Of a stretch of DNA of 64,000 bases, positions 13,394-26,530 are shown one piece after another. Positions within the stretch are counted from its first letter, which is position 1. Each line of letters opens with the position of its first letter. The translations under genes and the position numbers were made by a program. A model generated the notes under the pieces. It saw only the letters and a list, made by a program, of their open reading frames with translations. It did no database searches and was not told the DNA's origin. Origin of the DNA: Chlorops oryzae (lineage: Eukaryota > Arthropoda > Insecta > Diptera > Chloropidae); the NCBI GenBank assembly GCA_020466095.1, contig CM035807.1:82608241-82672240 (forward strand). Reading direction: 5' to 3'.

Positions 13394-14275
13394 GACATAA
13401 CATAGCACTTGACATTCAATTGTTGGCCTCTAATGAATCTTTTTGTAACTATGAGCTTAATGTAAAAAATTTACAAACTTCATGATTCAAAATTATAAAC
13501 TTTCTATGGTAAGGTATAACCAAAACCTCTGATAAGCAAGGGCTCCACGATCTGAAACCAAATACGCATACTCAAAGCCACATTAACCGCAAAAATGCTT
13601 AACTGGCTCAGCTAGCTCGAGCACACTGTCTGCGAACTTCGTAAAGGCGATTAGACTGGCGACCTTTAAAACGATGACGCGACGAGTATTAAAGGCTCTC
13701 GGACCGCACTCTGAGAACAGTATAATACGTGGGAAGTATAAAAAATTTGATATAAACGTTTGAAGAAAGCAAAAATGTTGAAGAACTGACGCCGGCAAGT
13801 TGTAAAATTATTGGCATGCTTAACAAGTCATTAGAGACGATAACTTTCACTGTTGCCGCGATTGTCTTGGCTCGAACTCGAACACACACGCACATACATA
13901 TATCCATATATACAAACACCCGTCCCGCAAATCCCACACTTTTGGAGTGAAAAGTGATGCTAGGATGCCATCGCCACGAGAGGAATTCCACCTCTGAGGC
14001 ATACCAATAAACACACCAGCATCTCAACAGAAGAAAGAAAGAAAGAAAAAAAAAATGAAGAAAGGAAAAGCTCGAATAAAAATAAAAGAACGTTTGAAGG
14101 TGGCGTATCGCCGACGCTGTCTTTTGCTTCAGGGATTCCGGGCACGTTCCATGCACGTGTACTCGTGCCGGAAACGGTTATGAAGTGCCACTTTATTTAC
14201 TCGTAGTGTGGCAATATTGAATGAAAGGAGCCCATTCGGGCAGGACAATACGGAATGCAATTTAGAGTGACTTAC

Positions 14276-14359
14276 GTAGGCTAACAAAACTTTCGCATCG
14301 TCTGCAGGCGGCGAAACAGGATCAACAAATTCATTTCCGTCTTCGGTTATGACTTTCAC
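14276..14359 (-). CDS. VGlut: Probable VGlut N-terminal exon
   Basis: Exon of 84 bp (28 codons, phase 0 at both ends) with acceptor TTATTTAG and donor GTAAGT. It encodes VKVITEDGNEFVDPVSPP and then DDAKVLLAY. The TEDG-x-x-x-V-P pattern resembles the cytoplasmic segment just before membrane helix 1 in vertebrate VGLUTs (LTEDGKPLEVPE). It is on the VGlut strand and upstream of its main exons. It does not join the 16189 exon directly, because that exon ends in phase 2, so at least one more exon is missing on each side. Confidence 0.6.
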
Positions 14360-14947
14360 CTAAATAACTTCGAGCTTCATAAAATTCATTGGAAAATAAT
14401 TTCAAACAATTTTCTCACAATCAAATATTTGAATGATTTCAGTTTTTTCTTCGTCGTAAAAAAAAAAACCTATAAATAAAATTCTAGCATAAATGTAGGC
14501 GTTTAAACAGAGCATTTCATGTATTTCTCCGCTACTCAATTTCTTGATTTGAATATTTCGCATCCTCAAGTTAAATCAACAATCGAAATCACGGTCTAAA
14601 CGATTTCTATTCAAAAGACATTATCGCGCCATCAAAACCAATAACGCTCTCGAGTGCTCTTCACTAGGGCCAGCTACTCATGGTGATAGTCATATCAAAG
14701 GCATTCCGAAGGAAAACGAAATTAAATAAAATTCAATGCGAAAATGGAAGGAAGAAAAGCGGAGACAAAATTGAAGTGCGTGAAAAGCGGGAAACTTTTC
14801 CATTCATATCAAATGCAGTGTGAAGACTTCTCTGAAGCGTTGAAGTGCACCAAAAATGTGGAGAAGAGAGTGAAGTAGGCGCGTTTTTTTTCTTTCTCAA
14901 AACCATCCATTATTTTCATTGTGAAGATATTTAGAAAGGATATATTA

Positions 14948-15114
14948 GGGGTATTCACAAAGGCGTCGGAAAAAAGTAAAGTCGGAAAATCGGAAAATTT
15001 TATCTGTTTAAAAAGTTGTGCAAGATGGAAAAAAAGTTTAAAAATTTTTAAGAAGTCGCAATTTTCCGATTTTCCGACTTTCCAACGTATTTAACACGCC
15101 TTTGTGAATACCCC
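14948..15114. mobile_element. 167-bp inverted-repeat MITE with TATTA duplication
   Basis: Starts GGGGTATTCACAAAGGCG and ends with the exact inverse. A second inverted pair, GTCGGAAAATCGGAAAATT, lies inside it. The flanks TATTA at 14943-14947 and 15115-15119 match. The superfamily is uncertain; the ends resemble PIF/Harbinger, but a 5-bp duplication is not typical of it. Confidence 0.85.
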
Positions 15115-16188
15115 TATTAAAGTGGAGAAAAATAATTCAAAGGGAAATTAAAACAAAACATCCATGAAGCAGAATTACAAAAAACGTTTATATTTTTCAC
15201 GCTCTCTCTTAATTTAAAAGATAGAAAATGACTGTGATCGATGGGCTAAAAGATAATATTGAAAATCAACACCTAAGGGTATGCTTTTAAAAAATCTATA
15301 AAAGCCCATTTATATATTTTTTAATCCGTTATCAAAGGAGCCAGTGGCATAGCCAGATATTTCGGCGTCCGGGGAACAATCGGTTCACAATGCAGGAAAT
15401 GGAACCCCCTCCGCCCGGTAAATATAAAAAGAGCTTTACGAAAATTAAAATATGTTTTGGCGCTCCGAGCGGCTACTCCTTTCGACCCCACTCGCAGCGC
15501 TACTGAACGACGCTTGATCAAGGCATCTAGGAAGATGCGCAAAACTTTCAAAATCTTCTTTAAATGGAAATACCTAAAAGAATGAACATATTTGTGATCA
15601 TCGGCAACAATCTAAATATTTGTGTTCACACTTTTGGGTGCTGAATTGAAATATTTTCAATTGTCTTACTGATCGATTTATGTATTTCTTATCCAGATTT
15701 TAAAAAGGGCCATATTAATGATCTCAGGTTATCAGTCACTTAAAGAAGTTAACCTTCAAATGAGAATACTGAGATTAAGTTCGGTGCAAGTCCTCTCGAA
15801 AGATCTCGAGCTTTTCCCATCAGAGAACTTTTAATTAGTTAAAAAACCAATTAACCGAAAGTGATTTAAAGGACTCTACTACTTCGTGTATTAAAATAAA
15901 AATTTGAGACCCCATCAAACTCAATTCACCATAACAAATTGCTTTGCCGAGCACAACAAACCATGACGAATGGAATCATATTTCATAAAAGCTTAGTAAG
16001 CGATGTCCACCTCCCATGAAGATGTCGCCTGTTATTTTTTTTTTTTTTTGGCTGGCGAACGCCCAGTTATTGGTCCGTTAAATTAAATTTTTTGAGAGCC
16101 ACGCTTCTCCCTGTCTTACTGTTCATGCAGCATAGCCGCTTAATGTTATTTTCGCAATCTTTTGGATTCGAATGATATTTTTACTCAC

Positions 16189-16238
16189 CCACTGAAAGCA
16201 CCGCTCGCTTTTTCCTTAAGCGCCGTCAATCCCTTCAT
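16189..16238 (-). CDS. VGlut: Possible VGlut first coding exon
   Basis: ATG at 16238 opens MKGLTALKEKASGAFS and then two bases before a strong donor, GTGAGT. A short basic/polar N-terminus fits the cytoplasmic start of a VGLUT (compare the GIKNFAGKSLG region of vertebrate VGLUT2). Phase 2 at the donor does not match the phase 0 exon at 14276, so an intervening exon is required. Assignment rests on strand, position and the look of the peptide. Confidence 0.45.
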
Positions 16239-17265
16239 TGTGGAACGTTGAGGTCTTTATGCTGCGCAGTCAATGATGTTTTAAGGATATACTCGTATAT
16301 TTAAATAAATATATATGTATATATATATTTTTTTAAAATTTTTTTTATTATATGGTATTTGCTAAATTTGAGGAAATTTTTCGCACTGACTACATTTGAT
16401 TATCACATAAGCGTTTATTTGCTTCGAATTCACTTGAAATTCGCTTATATCTCTCGATATCAGGCACTTTTAGCAAAATTTTCACTTGTCAGTTGGATTT
16501 TTTAACTGCATGACAATTTGTGCAATTTGTTATCCTTCTGCCGTTGTGCTGTATGTAGTTCAGGGACGGGCATTCTCACTCTTGTGGGTGCTGGCGTGGT
16601 AGGCGTTGATTCTGCATGGCACGGCACGGCACGGTCAACAGTCTCGTCCTCTGCAAGGAATTATTGCAATAAAACATAATTTAGTCGAGTGTGTTCATTT
16701 GCCGATAAGAATTCGGTTACAATTTGCTTGGCTCATAGCGTTTCCTACATAATCGGATTACATATTTCAATGACTTCATTTCATAATGGAAAATTCTTTC
16801 TAAGCTATGCGATGGAAATTTTGGAGCTTTCACGAAAGTTTGAAGTCATCATTTTGAATGTTCATTTCAATGAAATTATCTCGGGAATGGACGGACTCCT
16901 TCGAATTTTGGGAATCATTCCCTCTGAACGAATGCTATCCTTTTTTATTTTATGAGCTATTTTCATATCGGAAACATTATGGGGCCCATTTCAAAAATTC
17001 TCTTAAAAGGATGTAGATCGATGTAGTACGGCAGATCCTACTGTTAATCCATTGTTAATCGTTCATAAAAAAAAAAAATGTTTCAAGCCTTCGTGTAGGA
17101 ATATGGAAAAATCAATATGAGTAAGCGTGGCGTCGGCTGGACCACACCCAGTTTTACTTAGGATCGTAGCAAATTTCTACTCATTCTGACTTCAGACCAA
17201 GAGAGGGCCAAATAAACAGACTTCTTTGAATTGATGCGGTTTCTGATCTTGGTCAAGGACATTAC

Positions 17266-17505
17266 CAGGGTTCGGATTTTGTTGCTTTTATAAATTAAAA
17301 GCATACTTTATGGAGTAAAAATTTTGATAAACTCACATAAAGTTAAGATTCAGATCGATTTTTTATTTCAATATGAATTTTTTTGAAGTTATAAAAGCGG
17401 TTTGAAGTTCGAATTCGGTAAACTTATTCGCAAAATGTTGACAAGACAAATTTTGCCCCATAAAGTATGCTTTAAATTTATAAAAGCAACAAAATCCGAG
17501 CCCTG
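17266..17505. mobile_element. Palindromic hAT-type MITE, family A, copy 3
   Basis: Starts CAGGGTTCGGATTTTGTTG and ends AAAATCCGAGCCCTG. The flanks are GACATTAC and CTCATTAT, which share only CATTA, so the duplication has decayed. About 240 bp, non-coding. Confidence 0.85.
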
Positions 17506-17702
17506 CTCATTATTTAGCAACTGTAACTATTTTTTTTTAGCATAATGAATTCAAAATGTTTTCATTCACCGTAAGGAAATTCGAATTTTAATTCAGCTCA
17601 TATTTCTTGTGAGTAGAATGAATTCAGTTTTTTTTTAAACTCATTGTGAATTTAAAAGTAAAAATGAGTCATTCTTTTACAGCTCTGTCCTGAATATAAG
17701 TA

Positions 17703-17886
17703 CAGTCGAACTTCCGTATAATGAACGTCTATACAATGAAGTTCTCTCTACGATGAAATAATTTCAAATGCACAGCTTTTTCATTCCACTTTCAGGGAAG
17801 TATTTATAATTTCTGTAAAATGAAATTTCTATGTAATGAGGTGATCTTCTGGTCCCGTGCGAATTCATTATAGGGAAGTTCGACTG
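17703..17886. mobile_element. pogo/Tigger-like MITE 1, flanked by TA
   Basis: Ends CAGTCGAACTTCCGTATAATG and its inverse TTCATTATAGGGAAGTTCGACTG, each flanked by TA (17701-17702 and 17887-17888). TA duplication with a CAG terminus is the Tc1/mariner-pogo pattern. 184 bp, with internal repeats of the TATAATGAA type. Confidence 0.88.
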
Positions 17887-18382
17887 TATATTTCAATTTA
17901 TTTGCTGAAAAATTTAATAAAAGTGTGTTACAGCAGCTTACATGTTAATTTAGGGTCTTAATTCATTCGATTTTTCCACTGCATATAATAATAAAAGAAT
18001 AATATATATATTTTCTTCTATGTGAAGCATTGCACTCTTTGTACTAAAACTAGCCCATTAGGCTCATTCAATCGTGATTGAACGATACTTTACTTTACTT
18101 AACGAATTAGGCCTATTAATAACTTAGAACCTGAAATCAACTTCGGAACGTGGAATAGAAATCCATGGGCAAGGTCAATTCGTACTCATAAAATCTGTCC
18201 TTTAGACCTTTTCTATGGTCTACAGAAAAATAGCGTTATTTCTAATTTTAATAATTTAAAAAAATCTTTGAGAATTTTTTTTATTTCCTGTGTTTTATTC
18301 TTGACTTGATCGCCTACTTAGAAGAATTTTAGGCACTATTAAGGCCGGAAAATGGCTTCGTCCGATATCGATTTCTGAAATA

Positions 18383-18537
18383 CAGTCGAAACTTTCTATA
18401 ACGAGTTTCTCTCTATAGCAAATCTTCTGAAAGCCCTTTCGTTACATTTTTAGTGCCTTTTTTCTGCTTATAACGAGTTATCTCTGTAACGAAATTTTTT
18501 CCGGTCTCTTGGAGCTCGTTATAGAGATTTTCGATTG
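18383..18537. mobile_element. pogo/Tigger-like MITE 2, flanked by TA
   Basis: Starts CAGTCGAAACTTTCTATAAC and ends GTTATAGAGATTTTCGATTG, with TA on both sides. The interior repeats TATAACGAG. 155 bp. The terminal sequence is shared with the elements at 17703 and 47610, but the interior differs. Confidence 0.85.
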
Positions 18538-20894
18538 TAGGATCGATATATGTGAGATATACTTACATCCGTGAAGTTATACGATTATTCCATTTGCGTA
18601 ATTCTTTCTTCTTCGTAGAATTTTTCTTTGAATTTTCAAATTTATTTAACTTTTTTTTTATCACAAAAACTTAGGTACACAGATTAACGCTGTAATTTTG
18701 GGTGCCGGAAAAAGAAGATTTTTATCAAATTAAATATCTTTGCCAAAGCTTATAAAAAAAAAAAAAATTCTCTTGTCGAAGTGCCAACACTTTTGAGCCG
18801 TACCGTAAAATTTTTAAATGAATTTATTGATTTTTTTTTTTTGAATTTCAAATGAAATTTTTAAAAAAGAAAACTTTAAATTAAGAAGAAATTAAAATAA
18901 AATGAAATTAAAAACAATTCGGTTGAAAGAGCGACGCTTCGTCGAGCCACATCCAGACGGAGCTGATGCTGCGATAGCGACCCGAACGGAACTCTGTCTG
19001 AAGAGTGTATGACCCAAGCGATTGCAAATGCGCTGAAGATACCCCGAGGATCACATTGTGAGTCGAAATTCGGGGGTTTTTTCTAGAAACCCAAGTGGGC
19101 GATAGGCGATAGGCGGTGGGCTTTGCATGCGATGACTTATGAGAGGAAAACAAAAAACAAACGCTAGCAAGAAAGTAGCACATTTTCTGTCTCATTTATT
19201 TTTAGTTTCAAGAACCACGAAGACTGGAAGCTGCCACTGGAAAGTGCAATACATATTAGAACTGTTACATACATGTGTATTTCAATTATGTGAAATACAC
19301 ATGATTTGTTCGACTTCCAGTCTAAAATATACCCTTTTTTTTTGGAGTAGTAAAATGACAAAATAGCTTTTTTTTTTGAAAATTTCCACTTCATTTTCTT
19401 TGAATTTGAATTTGAATTCGTAATTTGTAATGTTCCTCGCAATTGAAAGTTTAAAACAAATGAAATTTTTACTCAATAATTAATTTTTCCAATTTCACGC
19501 AAAGATCTCCGATTTACACCACACAGCAGGACTACGCACGAAGAACTACTATGGGAATCCTTTTTGCTAGCGCATTCGAATGGACCGTCTCAAGCTGATG
19601 TGCAAAGGCTGAACACGAATTCCATGCCGTCAGCCGTCGCCATTTGAGTTCGTTGGCGAGAGCAGTACGGCACTAGTGTGGTGAAAAGCTTGGTATACAT
19701 TCGCGGGTGGTATGATGGTACGTCCTCGGAGTACAGAGGGCGACTAGATAGCATGCGTTGAAAATACCATTCCAAAACAATGTTGCGGAATGCGCTGGCT
19801 GTTGTCGTGGTTGTAGCACGAATACATTCCAATTTTTGGGCGCCGTACTTTAGACAACAGTAACAAATACATTGTCCCTTGGACGATGGTGTGAGTGGAC
19901 CCATGTCTGAGCCATCATGAGCATGCATGTATGAGTGTGGTGTGAGTGGCCACCTTATGCAAAGCACCAATCAACAGCGGGTAAAGGTGGAGCTGTTTTG
20001 AACCTGGAATTTTAAATTTAATTGCGCTCACACACACGCTCAGATATACACACACACTACACGGGCACAGTCGAATGGGTTTTTTCCCCTCTCAATTCAA
20101 TTTTGAGTCCTTCCGGGAGTTTCCATTTTGCTTTTTTTTCTTGTTTTATTTTTGTGAGAAATATGTTGGAAAATCATCATAAAAATCGCAGTCGTGCATA
20201 AAACCCTGGTAGGTTGCTACGAAGTCAATCGCATTGTTCTTTGCACTGATTTCATGTTCGTCCGTCGTTCCCGCGTTCCCCATGTCTGTGCATCCCTCCA
20301 TTGTGGTGTTGTATGAGAAATCAACAGCGATTATATTTCCCGCAAGGTCTGACTGAGCTCGTTTCGGTTGTGGGTACAATGTCTCGATGATGTTTTACAC
20401 ATACATATAAGATCAGACATTCAAGGCGGCCATTTTGAATTTCCTGTCTGAGTTATTGATGTTTCGTTCTCTTTATACGTTGACTCGAGGCTTCAATATA
20501 CATATAATTCAATAATATCCGAGCTAAGTTAGAGCGGATTTTTCCTGTTGAAAAAGTGTTTTATGAATTTAAATGGCGTCGAAAGTGTAACCTTTTGAGG
20601 GACGTGAACCCCAATATAACTCCTTCCTGTCAAAAATATATGGCGCAAGAAAAAACTTTTTTATTCATTGATTCGGATTCCCGGATTCGGACGATACTAT
20701 AAGCTAATAAAAATAATCACCAATAAAACGAAATTACTTCACATGACATTTCAAATGTGTAGAAGTGAAGAAAATATCCCAAAAAATGTTTGATGTCCCT
20801 GAAAATATGCAATGATATTTGAAACAAAAATCATTTTAAGCCTGTTTTGCATACAAACTCATATATGGTTGATTAAAAACGATATATGTGTAGC

Positions 20895-21930
20895 TACCCT
20901 GCAGTAATGAGCCGGTCAGTTTTCTAAGAAGGACTGGCCTTTGACCCAGCAGCGGATCCAAACTTTAGTCTAAGGGGGGGCAATGCAAAAAAATTTTTTC
21001 AATGTAAAAAAAAATCAAAAAAAACAAAGTACAATTATATGGATACGGCAACCAATAAAACTCAGTGTAATAGACATTTTTAACTCAAGTGTAATAAGCG
21101 ATATCTATATAAATACTGTTCAGATGTATACAGATACATATATCTTATATACGGGGCATTTCACGTCAAGTGTACCCGCTCAAAAATCTTCATACCTGGG
21201 ATTTCGATGAAACTTGGTGGAAATGTTGCGCTATGAGAGTACATGAATTGTGCAAAAGGAGGAGGGGAAATATTGACCGGGTGCCTAGATACAGGGTGTT
21301 AAACTTTCGGTCCTTTTTGTATTCAAAAAATTCTACGTCTCGCAAATTGGGAAATGAAAAAAATGTGATAAAGGATTTTTATAGATTTTTGTCTGCTCTT
21401 TCCGAAAAAAAATATTACAATTCCCAGAAATTATTATTGATGCACAAAAAAAAGGTTTTTATTTTTATAAGCAATTTTTCGCCGAATGCGACATTTTTGA
21501 TATTTTTTTAAATATCAATCCCAATTCACCCCTCCCCCTTGTATCCGCGCTTGCTTTGACCGGTCCAAATCCTACCGGTTATGCTATGGCAATTTGCTCC
21601 ATCGAAATCGGCTAGCCGGCGGTCGGTAATAAACGAGTTGGTTTAAGGGTAGTCGGTAAATGACACTTTCATCAACTTAGAATATGTATCAGAAATTTGT
21701 TGTTTATTTTCCTCATTTGACTCTCCTAAAACCAGACAAAATTACGACAATTGCCCCAAAAAACTGGCCTATGATCAGCCGTTTTGCGGACTAGTCCTTC
21801 CCCAAGGACAGGCCCATGTTAAAAAGGTCAGTTGAGTACATCAGAAGTAGAATTATGAGGGGACTAGTACTGGTAACATGAAGGACTGACCGAAGACTAC
21901 ACTGGAGTCAGTCCATATTACTGCAGGGTA
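20895..21930. mobile_element. Outer DNA element split by a nested insertion
   Basis: Left end TACCCTGCAGTAAT and right end ATTACTGCAGGGTA are exact inverses. Both halves also share GGACTG and GGTCAG motifs near the ends. The interior is interrupted by a separate element at 20947-21553. Without that insertion it would be about 420 bp and non-coding. The superfamily is not determined. Confidence 0.75.
20947..21553. mobile_element. hAT-type non-autonomous element nested in another, 8-bp TSD
   Basis: Begins CAGCAGCGGATCCAA and ends TTGTATCCGCGCTTG, imperfect inverses followed by G-rich/C-rich runs. The perfect 8-bp duplication CTTTGACC lies at 20939-20946 and 21554-21561. A 113-codon frame inside has no transposase features. 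Confidence 0.9.
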
Positions 21931-22039
21931 TTTTTGAAGCCTTAATAAATCAATTTTGGGGGTAAAATTTTTTTTGCCGGTCTTTTATGTATCATGCAGT
22001 AAAGGGTTAACAAACCCAAATTTTTTCTCAATTTTTCAA

Positions 22040-23560
22040 TTTTTTAAGTAGAAACCCCTTAATAAACCTATTTAATAAGAAAAACAAGTTCCTCTTATGA
22101 ATATATCTTGCAACTAGAAGGGTTGAAATCAAAAGAGACAAAACCTGAATTGTAGCGTATATTATATATTTTGCTCTTAAAGTTTTATGAAATAAGTAGC
22201 TTACCTTGAAGCTAAAAAATATTAAGCTAATTTATAAGTAAGCTAAAGAGCTATGGATAGTTGCGACCATCGATAGTCGATAGTCTGAAATATCGAAGCA
22301 TCGACAGTACTATCGGAAATATATTTATAAATATAACTTATTTATTGGCAAATTTTAGTGATTTCAATCAACAGTTTGAGTTGTTTAACATTAAATATCA
22401 ACCATTTGAAAGTTTATAAAATTAAACAAATTAATGGTGCGGCAAATAATTTTAAAAACTGTGGTATAATATCCCTCCTATTTAAACTGGGTTCAATCCC
22501 AAATTTGGTACTCTTTTCCCTTTTTAAAAAATTTTATTTTTTTTTTTGTGATTAAAATCCCATTTCCGAACCGGTATGCGTCCTAAGTGCGTCACCTTTA
22601 TTGGTGGCAACCAAGTCCACAAGCGGTTTGTTCCGCTAAGTAAACCCCTTGGCCATCCCCGGGTGGTTTTTCATAACCTCAAGTAGTATACAAGTAGAAG
22701 CCTGAGTCACATTTTTATAAGTTACCTTTAGTCAAAAACATTAAATACCCAAGCAATTAAGAAAATATATTCAAATTAAGTATTCACTTTTATTTCTACT
22801 AAAAAAAACCAGCCGGGAAAAAGCCAACACACAATCTGCCGACCAATTCTGTCAACTAAAAGCTGCTCGGTTTAAATCAGACAACCAAATCAATAAATCT
22901 GTTTCTGTAACACATAAAAACACACTGTCAGACCTTAGATTTTTGAAGCTAATCAAAACATTTCTAAAATTTGCCAAAGTCTGATCATGCATAATAACAA
23001 AACGCCAAAATTTTTTGTATTTTCAAATCTGATTCTGATAGTTGAACGTTTAATAAACCTCGAATAAGAAAAACAAGTTCCCTCCCTTTTAAATATATCT
23101 TGCAATAGAGGGGTGAAACAAAAAGAGACAAAACCTGAATTGTAGCAGTGTTTTAGTATATTTTGCTCTTATAAGCTTTTATGAAATAAGTAGCTTACCT
23201 TTTGAAGCTGCAAAAAATATTAAGCTAATATAAGTAGAGCTAAAGAGCTATGGATAGAGTTTGCGACCATCGATGTCGATAGTCTGAAATATCGATAGCA
23301 TCGACAGTACTATCGGAAGATATATTTTAAAATATATACTTATTTTATTGGCAAATTGTTAGTGATTTCAATCAAGCATGTTTGAGTTGTTTAACATTTA
23401 AATATCAACCATTTGAAAGTTTTAAAATTAAAAAATTAATGGTGGTCCTATAATAATTTATTAAAATACTGTGCATAAGTATCCTCCTCATTTAATATCA
23501 TGTGGTAATATACACCAAGTATTTTGGTGACTCTTTTCCCTTGGATATTGAAAAAAATCT
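22040..23560. repeat. Imperfect tandem duplication of about 0.5-kb unit
   Basis: The blocks at about 22040-22560 and 23045-23560 are the same sequence: AGAAAAACAAGTTCC, ACCTGAATTGTAGC, GAGCTATGGATAG, the CGATA region and the GATTTCAATCAA block. They differ by many one- to few-base indels. The second unit runs on into a full CGATA-rich repeat. Possibly a failed haplotype merge or a poorly polished gap fill. Confidence 0.75.
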
Positions 23561-24345
23561 CTCTATTTCTGTTTATTTTAGGAAAGTGATCAGTAAAAAC
23601 ATTGTAACCTTGTAAACATTTGAAGTGATATACGGATAAAGGAAATATCGAAAAAATCCCTCAAAACGGAAAAAACACCGCGAATAAAATTATAGCATGA
23701 CGCCTATAATTCTCATTTGGTTTGCAAAATGGGACACTCAAGAGTCGCAGAATTTCTGAAGAATTTTCACGACGTGATGAAGCAAGAACGTGGGTAAGTT
23801 TGTTTTATTTATTGGCTCGATAGAGCCGGGGAGCTATCGGTAACTTCGATATTCTTTAGATTTCATAATCGATAATTTTAATAAGCAATAGATTCAGTAA
23901 TCGATTATTTCAATAATAGATAGGTCATATAATCGATTTTTTCAATAATCGGTCGTTTCAATAATCGATAGTTTGATAATTGATAGTTCGATATTTCGAT
24001 AATCAATAATTAGATAATCGATCGTTTCTTTAGTAGATAGTCAAAATTATCGATAGGTTGAAAAATCAATAGTTTCAATGATCGTTATTTTCAACGATCG
24101 ATATGTCCGATAATAGTTTCTAAAATCGATATTTTTGAAAATCGATCATTTTTACAATCGATAATTTTGATAATCGAAAGATTCAATTTCGAGCGGCTCT
24201 CGCCCTTATCTAAAGTAAGGGCATTTTTAGGAATCTTCCATTTCAAAAAGAAGAAAGCCCTCTGTCACCGTTAACACCACCTTTTCAATGCTAAATTAAA
24301 CCATAGATGTTTTCGATAGATTGAAACCTCGATAGTATCGACTTT
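23260..24345 (+). mobile_element. CGATA-rich repeat, copy 2
   Basis: Starts with GACCATCGATGTCGATAGTC and carries the short frame MGHSRVAEFLKNFHDVMKQE (ATG at 23729) ending at GGGTAAGTT. A long array of ATCGATA-like units with short spacers follows, then the CGAGCGGCTCTCGCC and AAGAAGAAAGCCCTCTG blocks shared by the family. Confidence 0.85.
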
Positions 24346-26340
24346 GCTGATAATGCAAAAAATATAAGTACTTATATGGAAAATTTGCAGGTTGATTGCA
24401 ATAATTAACTAAACGAATTAATCGATAGTTTAGTTCCCTTCAGCCTATATGCAAAGCTAGAATATTTATTTATTTTAAATCTGAAATCTGATCTGATCCA
24501 GCTTTGATTACACAAGTTAACAAATAGCATTGAACTTTTGGATCTGAGAAACTGAAAGTTGTTTGTGGCGTGCTGAACTCAAATATTCCAACGATTTTTT
24601 AAAGATTGGCTCTAGATTCCGAGATATGGACCAAAAACCGATACACCGTTACACTCACTTCCGTTTTTTTTACATGTTTCACCTCAACATTAACGAAACG
24701 CAATGAAAACACTAAATTTTTGAACCCTTGTGTTAGAAATAACTAGACGTACAATTCGTTGCTTAAAATATTTTTGATTGCGCCTAGGGCTTAGGAGCTA
24801 TAAGCGGCTAAAGATTGCTGGTAACGTTACAAAAATGGAACTTTTGTGAAAATTGGCCATACGTGCATTGCATATTGTGCTGTGTACAGTAAAAACAAAA
24901 CACGGAATAAAAATATAAGACCTCTTTTTTGGGACGATTTCCTCTTAGTCCAAACTGCCGATTTTATACTGTACATCAACGATTTAACTATTTTATTTAG
25001 CTTGGAAGTTGTTATTCTAACACATTTATTGCTTCTGATTCCCCATGTGGAATTTGGACCACAAAAACCCAAGGTCTTTAGTCATATACTTATTCGTGAA
25101 TGACGCACTGACCCAATCGAAGTTTAGTTCATTAACTTAAAACTATTTTTCCTGAACCTCATTTTCTAAAAATTCGGACACATTTCGGAACGATGAATCT
25201 GAACACCCCGAAATTGTTTGCTGGGCAGTTAAAAAAAGTATAAAAAAATATTTCAATAATATAATTTTTTTTTTATTGGAAAACATAATTTATACTAAAT
25301 TGTTTTATGTTTTGTTTGGAAAGTTGCGAGCGTTTTTCGGCGCTTGAGAAGTTTGTTTATAGTTCTTGCTTAATTTATTTTTCTATCCGCACAACATCGG
25401 CCTTCAGCGCAATTATTAAAAGAATCTCAGCATCTATGTATGTATGTTGAATAATCCGTTTGTCCTCAGATAAAGAATTTAACCATTCCATTTTTTACAT
25501 TCTTCGTTTTTGTCCGATTGTTCGTATCTAAAGAGATAAACAGCCATGTAAGTACAACATTTCTCGTCATCCGAAAGTTGCAATAAAACTTTCAACCTCC
25601 CAAAACTATGCTTCATTAATTTTGTTTCTCATTGAACTGAAATGAAGGGAAAAAAAGGAAAAAATTCAAATAACTTTTTGACAACAGTTTCAAGGGAAAA
25701 GTTACCAAAGCGACGCCAATAAAAGAATGTTTGGTCCATGGGAGGGATGCCGTAGTAGATCCTTCCATGTGTGTGCATGAATGTTGGTTACCACTCAAAC
25801 AGGCTGAAGCCTGTTATCTCAAAGAATCGCGCATATTTTATGTGGAACGACGTTAGACGGCAAACGGCGCACGTTTCAGCTATTCGAACGTTTCGCCGAG
25901 TCAATTTAGCGTTATTAAGTCGAAAGATATTAACTCTTGGCCTTGAAACCAAGGAAACGATTTGCAGAGAATGAAATTCTTTGCTCTCGATATGAATAAA
26001 AAATGCTTCGTGGGCTAAATAAAATGATTTAAGCACTTCGTTAAATATTATTTTAAGGGAAAATCTCATAGGTTTTTAGTTCGTAGGTTAATGAGAATTG
26101 TAAGCGAAGACTGGAGAGGCCTAATTAGGGGAAGTTTTGGATCCACTCTCTTGCATGTAAGGTTAGAATATATCGATATAATTGAATGGGTAATTTGTCT
26201 GGAGGAACAAGCTTATAGAGAAAATCTCCTGCAACTATCATAGGGAAAAACAGAAGACAAAGCTCCTTTCATGCTGTCGAATGTCAGAAATATTTCTAAC
26301 TGAATGACTCATACAAATGAACTCATTACGAGAGAAGATG

Positions 26341-26530
26341 GAATTTTTTTTCAGTCACCCTCTCTTTCTCTCTGCCGACATCTCTCTAATTCCATATATG
26401 CCTCCCCCTTTCTCCCCCTCTTCCCTGTCCATCAATCTCTCCTTCTTCCTCTTGTTCTCCCTATCCTTCTCCCTCTCAATCTCCTACTTCTCCTTCTTGC
26501 CTCATTCGCCCCTTCACAGGCGCCCTCATT
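26341..26530. repeat. Polypyrimidine (CT-rich) tract
   Basis: About 190 bp of almost pure C/T on the plus strand. Long frames through it encode only Ser/Leu/Pro/Phe and are not genes. Confidence 0.9.

Larger units (their letters stand above)
7177..14275. other. Putative large 5' intron of VGlut, repeat-rich
   Basis: Seven kilobases with no convincing coding exon. It holds one copy of the CGATA-rich repeat with a long CAT microsatellite (8.3-9.3 kb), a family-A MITE (13182-13393) and a copy of the fly repeat containing AGTGGGCGTG (about 12100-12530). The VGlut exon for membrane helix 1 should lie here if 14276-14359 is a VGlut exon, but I did not find it. A 74-bp exon-like stretch at 7822-7895 has fitting splice phases but no helix. 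Confidence 0.5.

Noticed and set aside
19590..20379. Two minus-strand frames of 126 and 77 codons
   Set aside because: No recognisable motif; splice sites at the edges are unconvincing.
22485..22501. GGTTCAATCCC, resembling a tRNA B box
   Set aside because: No A box or cloverleaf around it; it lies inside a repeat copy.
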